Source of the DNA: an uncultured Mesorhizobium sp.
GTDB lineage: Bacteria > Pseudomonadota > Alphaproteobacteria > Rhizobiales > Rhizobiaceae
NCBI GenBank assembly: GCA_950071955.1
Contig: CATMOC010000058.1
Span: 1-12,142 of the forward strand
Length of the DNA stretch: 12,142 bases
Reading direction: 5' to 3'
Shown here: piece after piece, positions 6,123 to 12,142 of the stretch
Layout of the letters: every line of letters starts with the position of its first letter
How positions within the stretch are numbered: position 1 is the first letter of the stretch
Made by a program: the position numbers and the translations under genes
The notes under the pieces: model-generated
Told to the model about the DNA's origin: nothing
The model's input: only the letters and a program-made list of their open reading frames with translations
Database searches by the model: none

Positions 6123-6208
6123 GGGAACCTCCTGAAATCAGTTTGGCCGTAAAGAACGCTCCGGGAACATGGTTCCGGCTCCGGCGCCCCATCGGACCTT
6201 TGAGTTTG

Positions 6209-6234
6209 ATGCATAGGACCAAAGCCCTATGCAT
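6209..6234. other. Perfect 9-bp inverted repeat
   Basis: ATGCATAGG (6209-6217) and CCTATGCAT (6226-6234) are perfect mirror arms around ACCAAAGC. GTTTTC follows on the plus strand, so a weak terminator is possible, but no plus-strand gene ends here. Its place between two divergent genes suits an operator better. Each arm also begins or ends with the palindrome ATGCAT. Confidence 0.6.
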
Positions 6235-6278
6235 GTTTTCCAATGGTCCCAGTTCCCCATGGCCTGAGGTCTGAGTCC

Positions 6279-6303
6279 GGAACTGCCCATTCATCTCCCC
6301 GTT
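6279..6303 (+). promoter_or_regulatory. Perfect EcfG-type general stress promoter
   Basis: GGAAC (6279-6283), exactly 16 bases, then CGTT (6300-6303): a full match to the published alphaproteobacterial EcfG consensus GGAAC-N16/17-CGTT. It points at the DUF1236 gene at 6508, which would have a leader of roughly 195 bases. The match is seen; control by EcfG is inference. A nine-base match can occur by chance in a window of this size, but its intergenic place and direction argue against that. Confidence 0.6.
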
Positions 6304-6507
6304 CTCGACCAGCTTCTGGCGCTTGCATCGAGCTCCCGAAGCACAAGCGCACGCATCATCCTGAGCAGCCCATGTCGAGCCGACGGATTCGCAATTCACG
6401 CCGCGACCTCGCCTACGGGCGGGCAAGTTCGAAGCTCTCTGTTCAATGAAGTGCAGCCGGTGAACCGGGGCCAGAACGTACGCCCTTCCAACCCAAGGAG
6501 AACCAAT

Positions 6508-7203
6508 ATGAAGACTCTCGTGCTCAAAAACATCGCCGTGGCATTGATGGCAGGCTCGGCACTCGTTGCCCTGCCGGCTTTCGCAGGGGACAAGGCCGGC
6601 GCTGACGCAGGCGCCAAGCTCATGCAGGAGGGCAAGGTTTTTAACGACGGCGCCGCCAAAACGAACGCGACCGCGAAGGCCCCCCGGATCAACGGCGCCG
6701 ATGCGGATGCCCCTGCCGATGCAGATTCGACAGCTGGTGCGGCCTCGACGGACGAAGTGCTCAAGCCGAACGAACAATCGGCAAGCGAATATGCGCCCGG
6801 TCAGAAGCAGAAGGCCGGCGCGGCAGACAGCGCCTTTGATGCGGCACCCGGTCAGATGGAGAAGGACGGTGACGTCGACACGGCCTCTGAGGCCGCTCCC
6901 GGCCAGATGAAGAAGGAGGAAGGAGTATCTTCCGAAACCACGGCCAGCATCGATGTCTCCACCGAGCAAAAGACGGAGATCCGAGAGATCATCGTTGAAA
7001 GCGACATCGAGCCCGTCGAGGCCGACTTCCAGGTCGAACTCGGTGTATCGATCCCGTCCACCATCACCTTGCATACTTTGCCGCCACGGGTCGTGGAGAT
7101 CGTCCCCGTTTATGAGGACTACCGGTACTTCGTCCTGGCAGATGGCCGCATCGTGATTGTCGAGCCCGCGACGCTCGAGATCGTCTACGTCCTCGCTGTG
7201 TGA
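6508..7203 (+). CDS. Secreted DUF1236 protein with APGQ repeats
   Basis: This 231-residue protein has a clear Sec signal peptide (MKTLVLKNIAVALMAGSALV, cleavage expected after AFA at 24-26). The mature part begins Ala/Asp/Gly-rich and disordered. It then has three degenerate repeats around APGQ: EYAPGQKQKAG (about 94), DAAPGQMEKDG (about 111) and EAAPGQMKKEEG (about 128). The C-terminal 85 residues fit DUF1236: TEQKTEIREIIVESDIEPVE, then a Leu-Pro-Pro turn and VYEDYRYFVLADGRIVIVEP with a final EIVYVL strand. AAGGAG lies 7 bases before the ATG at 6508, which beats the in-frame upstream start at 6451. DUF1236 proteins are common in Hyphomicrobiales envelopes with no settled function. The next gene carries a second DUF1236 and starts 66 bases later, so the two may share a transcript. 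Confidence 0.9.
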   Translation: MKTLVLKNIAVALMAGSALVALPAFAGDKAGADAGAKLMQEGKVFNDGAAKTNATAKAPRINGADADAPADADSTAGAASTDEVLKPNEQSASEYAPGQKQKAGAADSAFDAAPGQMEKDGDVDTASEAAPGQMKKEEGVSSETTASIDVSTEQKTEIREIIVESDIEPVEADFQVELGVSIPSTITLHTLPPRVVEIVPVYEDYRYFVLADGRIVIVEPATLEIVYVLAV

Positions 7204-7269
7204 GGACCTGAACCCGAGCCGGTGCGGTTTCTCCGGCACAATCGACAGAGACATGAGTAGGAAAGAATT

Positions 7270-7923
7270 ATGGAACGTTTCAGAGCAAGCGTGGCACTTG
7301 GAGGACTACTCGCCTTTGCGGGGCCGGCACTCGCCCAGTTCGATGCTACGGCAACGACGGACCTGAATATCCGCAGTGGACCCGGGCCTCAGTACGAGGT
7401 TGTTGGTGCCATTGGCGCGTCCGAGGCGGCCACGGTGAACGGCTGCCTGCAGGGAAGCAAATGGTGTCAGGTCACGCACAATGGCATCATCGGCTGGGCG
7501 TACTCGGAGTACCTGGCCGGCGATTTCGGCGGCGAACGGGTCGTGATCTCGGCGGCGCCCGCGACGGCGCAAGTTCCTGTGGTCGATTATGATCAGACGG
7601 CGAGCACCAATGCCACGGTCGGTGCCGCCGGCGGTGCGATCGCCGGTGCGCTCATCGGTGGACCGGTCGGAGCTGCAATCGGTGGTGTCGCCGGTGCTGC
7701 CACGGGTGCCGCTGTAACCCCGCCCGACACCGTGCGCACCTACGTGGTCGAGAATCGGCCCGATCCAGTTTATCTCGAAGGCGAAGTGGTCGTCGGCGCT
7801 GGTCTGCCGGATACGGTGGAACTGCGTGAGATCCCCGACTACGAGTATCGCTATCACTATGTGAACAGTCAGCCGGTACTGGTCGATCCCCGGACCCGTC
7901 GGATCGTCTACGTGTATCGCTGA
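7270..7923 (+). CDS. Secreted SH3b - glycine zipper - DUF1236 protein
   Basis: This 217-residue protein has a signal peptide ending ALA|Q at residues 20-23. Residues about 25-85 form a bacterial SH3 domain (TTDLNIRSGPGPQYEVVG, then WCQVTHNGIIGWAYSEYL) with Cys59 and Cys66 placed to pair. After a linker, residues about 117-148 are a glycine zipper (GAAGGAIAGALIGGPVGAAI and GGVAGAATGA) that may insert in or pack against a membrane. Residues about 168-217 are DUF1236-like: LPDTVELREIPDYEYRYHYV and LVDPRTRRIVYVYR. SH3b domains often bind peptidoglycan or its peptides, so a cell-wall-to-membrane link is a fair inference. AGGAAAG precedes the ATG at 7270. A strong hairpin follows the stop at 7934. 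Confidence 0.9.
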   Translation: MERFRASVALGGLLAFAGPALAQFDATATTDLNIRSGPGPQYEVVGAIGASEAATVNGCLQGSKWCQVTHNGIIGWAYSEYLAGDFGGERVVISAAPATAQVPVVDYDQTASTNATVGAAGGAIAGALIGGPVGAAIGGVAGAATGAAVTPPDTVRTYVVENRPDPVYLEGEVVVGAGLPDTVELREIPDYEYRYHYVNSQPVLVDPRTRRIVYVYR

Positions 7924-8294
7924 CGAGGCCGGTTTCGTGCCGCCCGGAAACTACCGGGCGGCACGAAGCTTTCGCACCTATGCGAAGCCTCTGCAAAGCC
8001 GGGCTCCGCCATACTGGGGCGCGTTGCCTCCGAATTAGGCATTGCCACAAACGGGCAGTTTCGCGGCGTAGCGCCCGAAACCCGCCGGTCCGTTCCCTTC
8101 CCCGTCCCGGACGTTCGGAACTGAAACGGATTAGGGGTACTCCGCTCACCCTTCCGCCCCCGTCGCACAATCCCCGGAGAATGCAGGCGCGCCCGGTCTG
8201 GCCTTCTCGACAACCGATGGCGAAAATGGTTTTGTGCCGGTGCTCCGGGACTGCCCGAGCGACCCGCCCCGATTCTTGCCGCAATCTTCCGCAG
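7924..8294. other. 371-bp gap before the acyltransferase
   Basis: The gap opens with the strong terminator hairpin of the DUF1236 pair (7934-7967). After that I see no convincing promoter, operator or small gene. The acyltransferase frame stays open back to 7980, but the 105 extra codons are basic, Cys- and Pro-rich and unlike any acyltransferase N-terminus, so they are taken as non-coding. Confidence 0.55.
7934..7967 (+). terminator. Strong terminator hairpin after the DUF1236 genes
   Basis: TTCGTGCCGCCCGG (7934-7947) and CCGGGCGGCACGAA (7954-7967) form a perfect 14-bp stem with loop AAACTA, 10 bases after the stop codon. A G-T and a G-C pair could extend it. Only CTTTC follows, so the T-run is short, but stem strength and position make an intrinsic terminator the best reading. 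Confidence 0.75.
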
Positions 8295-10235
8295 ATGCAG
8301 AGCATGACCGAGTTCCGACCAGAGATTCAAGGGCTGCGGGCGGTCGCCGTCGTTCTCGTGGTGCTGTTCCACGTCAAGGCGGTTTTCGTCGCAGGCGGTT
8401 TCGTCGGAGTCGACGTATTCTTCGTGATCAGCGGTTTCCTGATCACGCGCAAGCTCGTCGGCGAGATAGACGCGCGTGGGTCGATCGACATCCCGCTCTT
8501 CCTCGCCGGGCGGATGCGCAGGCTGTTCCCCGCCCTCTTCGCCACGCTTGCGGCAACCTTCGCCGCCTCCTACTACCTTCTCTCTCCCGACGGTTTGCAG
8601 AGGTATGCCGCCGGCGCCTTTCACGCCCTTCTCTATGTCTCGAACGTCTTCTACTGGAACGAGAGCGGATATTTCGACGCGGCGGCCTATTCGAAGCCGG
8701 ATCTGCACACATGGTCGCTGAGCGTCGAGGAGCAGTTCTACTGGTTCTGGCCGCTGCTGCTCCTGCTCGTCAGGAAGCGAAGCCGGCTCGGTCTGCTCGT
8801 CCTGGTCTCTCTCGTGTTCTGGGCGAGCCTGCTCCTGAACTACGTCTTCTCCTGGGTGCCTCCCCGGTTGATCGGAACCTGGACGCCCCTTCTCTGGCCG
8901 CTCGTGGTGAAGGGGGATACCGCGATCTTCTTCCTCATGCCGTTCCGCATGTTCGAATTCGCGATCGGGGCCCTGTGCTTCCTCGCGAGCGAGCGGTACG
9001 CGCCGAGACCCGGCGCAGCGACGGCGCTGCAGGCGGCCGGGCTCGTCATGATCGGCGCGGCCGCGGTGTTCCTGACGGAGGAGACCCGGTTCCCGGGCGC
9101 CGCCGCGTTGCTGCCCTGCGTGGGAACGGCGCTGGTCATTCTGGGCGGTGAGAAGAGCCGCGCGAGCTTCCTGTTGACCAATCGGGTGACCGACTGGATC
9201 GGCCGGTCGAGCTACTCGATCTATCTCGTCCACTGGCCGGTCATCGTTCTCTATCTCGCGTTCAGACTCAAGACGGGGATCGACGTGCTCGAGGCGACAT
9301 TGCTTTTCGTCGCGTCGCTTCTCCTCGGCTACGTCCTTTACGCCGCGGTCGAGTTTCCGTTCTGGAAACGCCGCTATCTGCGCGACATGGCACCGGCGCC
9401 GTTTACGATGCTCTCCCTGCTCTGCGCCCTGGTCCTGGTGCTTCCACTCGCGCATGCGTGGGCGAACGGCGGCTGGGGATGGCGCTTCGGGCCTTATGGA
9501 GACCGCTTCAACCTGGAGGCCTTGCAGCAGGAAACCGTCCGCTACGAGCAGATGCACGTCTCGTACGGCCGGTTCGACCGGGGCCGGAAGGTCCTGGTCA
9601 TTGGCGACAGCCACGGGCGGGATGTCGCCAACGGTCTGCACCAGGTGCTTCCCGAGGACAGGTACGACGTGAAGTGGCTCCCTTTGCTCGCAATTTGTAT
9701 TCAGCCCACGGCACTCGATCGGCCGCTCACCGAAACCTGCCCCCAGCGTTGGAAAGCGGTTCGCACCTCGCATCTGGTAGCTCAGGCAGACGTAATAGTG
9801 TTTTCGTTCCGATGGTGGGTCGAGGGAGCGAAGCAGGCCCACACCATGCTACTGGAACTTAAGCGGCTTTCCAAAGTGCCGACGGTTCGGCTGCTGGTTA
9901 CCGGCCGCGTAATCGAGCCGGCGGGTTTCCCGGAAAGCGCTGTCTGGAAGATCAAAGCGGGTTTGTCCCCCAGCGCCATCAACAACCAGTTTTCCGTTTC
10001 GTTCTCGTACGTGGATCTCGTGGACAAGACACTCATGGACGCTGTCAGTAGGGCGAACATCCCTGGCGCCATGTTCTGGCGCAAGCTACCGAGCCAGTGC
10101 CCCAACCAAAAGTGCCGCTTCATCGATGAGGGAAGAAACCTTCTGATGTGGGACAATCAACATTTCACACTGACGGGCGCGCGGGATCTGGCGCAGGATC
10201 TCGTCCGCACGTTTCCCGGGATGTTTCCGCAGTGA
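8295..10235 (+). CDS. OafA/YrhL-type membrane O-acyltransferase with SGNH domain
   Basis: This 646-residue protein is expected to move acyl (often acetyl) groups onto surface polysaccharide, LPS O-antigen or peptidoglycan sugars. The N-terminal membrane domain (about 1-390, some 10 segments) is an acyltransferase-3 fold: RPEIQGLRAVAVVLVVLFHV with catalytic-type His26, FVGVDVFFVISGFLIT, the Arg-rich AGRMRRLFPALF, and HTWSLSVEEQFYWFWP. The C-terminal periplasmic part (about 425-646) is a SGNH hydrolase-like domain: VLVIGDSHGRDV with Ser439 as nucleophile, and WDNQHFTLTGA with Asp620 and His623 completing the triad. The length fits the fused family. ATGs at 8295 and 8304 are both possible; neither has a strong ribosome binding site. 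Its target is unknown and no polysaccharide cluster is in the window. Rarer codons such as ATA and TGT appear in the SGNH half. Confidence 0.93.
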   Translation: MQSMTEFRPEIQGLRAVAVVLVVLFHVKAVFVAGGFVGVDVFFVISGFLITRKLVGEIDARGSIDIPLFLAGRMRRLFPALFATLAATFAASYYLLSPDGLQRYAAGAFHALLYVSNVFYWNESGYFDAAAYSKPDLHTWSLSVEEQFYWFWPLLLLLVRKRSRLGLLVLVSLVFWASLLLNYVFSWVPPRLIGTWTPLLWPLVVKGDTAIFFLMPFRMFEFAIGALCFLASERYAPRPGAATALQAAGLVMIGAAAVFLTEETRFPGAAALLPCVGTALVILGGEKSRASFLLTNRVTDWIGRSSYSIYLVHWPVIVLYLAFRLKTGIDVLEATLLFVASLLLGYVLYAAVEFPFWKRRYLRDMAPAPFTMLSLLCALVLVLPLAHAWANGGWGWRFGPYGDRFNLEALQQETVRYEQMHVSYGRFDRGRKVLVIGDSHGRDVANGLHQVLPEDRYDVKWLPLLAICIQPTALDRPLTETCPQRWKAVRTSHLVAQADVIVFSFRWWVEGAKQAHTMLLELKRLSKVPTVRLLVTGRVIEPAGFPESAVWKIKAGLSPSAINNQFSVSFSYVDLVDKTLMDAVSRANIPGAMFWRKLPSQCPNQKCRFIDEGRNLLMWDNQHFTLTGARDLAQDLVRTFPGMFPQ

Positions 10236-10354
10236 CGCGGGCCGAGCGAAAACGGAGCTACCCGTATCCGATCATTGAAGACGAGAAGCAGATCTGCGGC
10301 GGCCGGTGCCGTCTGATATTTTCCGTCAACGAATGGCTGGTCCTTCGCAGAGGT

Positions 10355-12142
10355 CTACCCCTCCAGTAGCCTGTCCATCAGCTTCTCCGCCGCTTCCGGG
10401 ATCACCGTGCCGGGCGGGAAGATGGCCGTTGCGCCGGCTTCGAGCACGGCGTCGAAATCGTCGGGCGGGATGACGCCGCCGGCGACGATCATGATGTCTT
10501 GTCGGCCGAGGCGGGCGAGGGCCTCCTTCAGTTCGGGTATGAGCGTCAGGTGGCCGGCGGCGAGCGAGGAGGCGCCGACGATGTGGACGTCGTGTTCGGC
10601 TGCGAGTTTCGCGATCTCCTCCGGCGTCTGGAACATGGCACCGACGGTGACGTCGAAGCCGAGATCGGCAAACGCGGTAGCGATGACCTTCTGGCCGCGG
10701 TCGTGGCCGTCCTGGCCCATCTTGGCCACCAGGATGCGCGGCGCGGCCCCGGTCTTCTTGCGGAACTCCTCGACCTTTTCCTGGACGCGCGGGATCGCCG
10801 GGATCTCGCCTGCTTCCTTCCGGTAGACGCCGCTGATGGTCTGCACCTTGGCGACGTGGCGACCGAACACCTTTTCCAACGCCAGCGAAATCTCGCCGAC
10901 CGTCGCCTTGGCGCGCGCCGCCTTGATGGCGAATTCGAGCAGGTTGCCACCCCCGCCCGCCGCTTGGGTCAGCGCCGCGAGCGCTGTCTCGACGGCGGCC
11001 ACGTCGCGCGTGCCTTTCAATTCCTGAAGCTTGGAAAGCTGTCGGGCCCTTACCTGCGCATTGTCGACCTTGAGAACGTCGACCTCGATCTCCTCCGATG
11101 GCTGGAAGGCGTTGACGCCGATCAGGCTCTGCCGGCCGGAATCGATGCGCGCCTGGGTCCGCGCCGCGGCCTCCTCGATGCGCATCTTTGGAATGCCCTT
11201 CTCGATCGCTGACGCCATCCCGCCGAGGCTCTCGACCTCCTCGATGTGGGCGAGCGCGCGGGCAGCGAGATCGTGCGTCAGCTTCTCCATGAAGGCGGAG
11301 CCGCCCCATGGATCGATGATGCGCGTGGTGCCGGTCTCCTTCTGCAGGATCAGCTGCGTGTTGCGGGCGATGCGGGCGGAATGGTCGGTCGGCAACGCCA
11401 GCGCCTCGTCGAACGCATTGGTGTGGAGCGACTGCGTGCCGCCTTGCGTGGCGGCCATCGCCTCGATCATGGTGCGCACGATGTTGTTGTAGGGGTCTTG
11501 CGCCGTCAGCGACCAGCCGGACGTCTGCGTGTGCGCGCGAAGCGCGAGGGACTTCTCGCTTTTCGGCGAAAAGTTCTTCTGCATCAGCGTCGCCCAGATG
11601 AGGCGGCCGGCGCGCTGCTTGGCGACCTCCATGAAGAAGTTCATGCCGGCGTTCCAGAAGAACGACAGGCGCGGGGCGAAGTCGTCGACGTCGAGCCCGG
11701 CGGCGACGCCGGCGCGGACGTATTCGATCCCGTCGGCGATTGTGTAGGCGAGTTCGAGGTCGAGCGTCGCGCCCGCCTCCTGGATGTGATAGCCGGAGAT
11801 CGAGATCGAGTTGAACTTCGGCATCTCCCTCGATGTATATGAAAAGATGTCGGAGATGATCCGCATCGAGGGCTTCGGCGGATAGATGTAGGTGTTGCGG
11901 ACCATGAACTCCTTGAGGATGTCGTTCTGGATGGTCCCGGCGAGATCCTTGTGGGCGACACCCTGTTCCTCGGCCGCCACGACGTAGAGCGCCATGATCG
12001 GCAGCACCGCGCCGTTCATGGTCATCGACACCGTCATCTGGTCGAGCGGGATGCCGTCGAACAATTGCCGCATGTCGAGGATCGAATCGATCGCCACGCC
12101 CGCCATGCCGACGTCGCCCGCAACGCGCGGGGGGCAAGAATC
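10355..12142 (-). CDS. scpA: Methylmalonyl-CoA mutase, large/single subunit, N-terminus beyond the window
   Basis: This enzyme interconverts succinyl-CoA and (R)-methylmalonyl-CoA with adenosylcobalamin, linking propionyl-CoA breakdown or the ethylmalonyl-CoA route to the citric acid cycle. The 595 residues present run off the right edge; about 120-130 N-terminal residues are missing from a family length of about 715. The TIM-barrel part shows [78 protein letters not shown] and [20 protein letters not shown]. The C-terminal cobalamin domain carries [10 protein letters not shown], the DxHxxG motif whose His is the lower cobalt ligand, then [10 protein letters not shown] and [12 protein letters not shown]. 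The protein ends MDRLLEG at the TAG 10355-10357. The frame continues past the ATG at 12106 as [12 protein letters not shown], so that ATG is internal. Whether a small subunit gene lies further on cannot be seen. The symbol could equally be mutA/bhbA-type in other genomes. Confidence 0.95.
   Translation of the reverse strand, partial: DSCPPRVAGDVGMAGVAIDSILDMRQLFDGIPLDQMTVSMTMNGAVLPIMALYVVAAEEQGVAHKDLAGTIQNDILKEFMVRNTYIYPPKPSMRIISDIFSYTSREMPKFNSISISGYHIQEAGATLDLELAYTIADGIEYVRAGVAAGLDVDDFAPRLSFFWNAGMNFFMEVAKQRAGRLIWATLMQKNFSPKSEKSLALRAHTQTSGWSLTAQDPYNNIVRTMIEAMAATQGGTQSLHTNAFDEALALPTDHSARIARNTQLILQKETGTTRIIDPWGGSAFMEKLTHDLAARALAHIEEVESLGGMASAIEKGIPKMRIEEAAARTQARIDSGRQSLIGVNAFQPSEEIEVDVLKVDNAQVRARQLSKLQELKGTRDVAAVETALAALTQAAGGGGNLLEFAIKAARAKATVGEISLALEKVFGRHVAKVQTISGVYRKEAGEIPAIPRVQEKVEEFRKKTGAAPRILVAKMGQDGHDRGQKVIATAFADLGFDVTVGAMFQTPEEIAKLAAEHDVHIVGASSLAAGHLTLIPELKEALARLGRQDIMIVAGGVIPPDDFDAVLEAGATAIFPPGTVIPEAAEKLMDRLLEG

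Larger units (their letters stand above)
6123..6507. other. 385-bp intergenic region between the microprotein and the DUF1236 gene
   Basis: This divergent gap holds the Shine-Dalgarno of the microprotein (minus), a GGAAC-ATG-GTTCC inverted repeat (6164-6176), a 9-bp perfect hairpin (6209-6234) and a perfect EcfG-type promoter (6279-6303, plus). The part from 6304 to 6490 is a long apparent leader. A 68-codon frame at 6243-6449 and a 25-codon one at 6373 lie in it, but neither has a good ribosome binding site or recognisable composition. Confidence 0.6.

Noticed and set aside
6155..6176. GGAAC and CGTT on the minus strand upstream of the microprotein
   Set aside because: The spacer is only 13 bases, not the 16-17 needed for an EcfG promoter.
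6243..6449. 68-codon plus-strand frame in the DUF1236 leader
   Set aside because: Its start lies upstream of the predicted transcript start, there is no good ribosome binding site, and the Ser/Arg-rich content looks random.
8117..8141. GGAAC upstream of the acyltransferase as an EcfG promoter
   Set aside because: No CGTT-like box follows at 16 or 17 bases.
7980..8294. N-terminal extension of the acyltransferase from the ATG at 7980
   Set aside because: Family members begin just before the RPEIQGLRAVAV motif; the extra 105 codons are basic and Cys/Pro-rich and overlap a leader region.
7908..9842. 644-codon minus-strand frame opposite the acyltransferase
   Set aside because: Arg/Glu/Pro-rich mirror translation with no recognisable motifs, while the plus strand carries clear acyltransferase-3 and SGNH motifs.
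10326..12137. 603-codon minus-strand frame overlapping the mutase in another register
   Set aside because: Arg/Gly/His-rich shadow; the mutase register contains the DxHxxG and barrel motifs.

Overview
The window looks like chromosomal DNA from a high-GC alphaproteobacterium, most likely Hyphomicrobiales (rhizobia and relatives). The evidence is family content: a twin-arginine β-helix protein of the TIGR03808 type, a GreA/GreB paralogue of the rhizobial kind, two DUF1236 proteins, methylmalonyl-CoA mutase, and promoter candidates of the EcfG general-stress type (GGAAC-N16-CGTT). The genus cannot be told by eye.

Layout. Bases 1-398 (minus) hold an odd open frame. Its first part reads like the C-terminal end of a menaquinone-pathway radical-SAM enzyme (MqnC). 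Its second part reads like the C-terminal half of an α/β hydrolase. Neither gene is complete. Next come the secreted β-helix protein (461-1861, minus) and, divergent from it, a Gre-type factor (1938-2405, plus). From about 2450 to 7970 there is a compact block of envelope and signalling genes: a 100-residue single-span membrane protein (minus); a NarL-type histidine kinase and response regulator overlapping by ATGA (plus); a secreted polyglycine protein (minus); a 30-residue membrane protein with a perfect Shine-Dalgarno (minus, 6030-6122); and two secreted DUF1236 proteins (plus) ending in a strong hairpin. A SGNH-fused O-acyltransferase follows (8295-10235, plus). The window closes with the C-terminal 595 residues of methylmalonyl-CoA mutase (minus, running off the right edge).

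How the genes may work together. The block 2557-7923 is the most interesting part. It combines a membrane sensor kinase and its regulator with five small secreted or membrane proteins of unknown role. One perfect and two near-perfect EcfG-type promoter matches lie in its intergenic regions, along with several perfect inverted repeats and a 17-bp tandem duplication. I read it as a candidate envelope or general-stress module; this is inference. The flanking genes (β-helix, acyltransferase, mutase) look like ordinary chromosomal neighbours. No mobile element, tRNA, rRNA or CRISPR array was seen. Both window edges carry sequence that departs from what the gene families predict, so these may be contig ends with assembly error.
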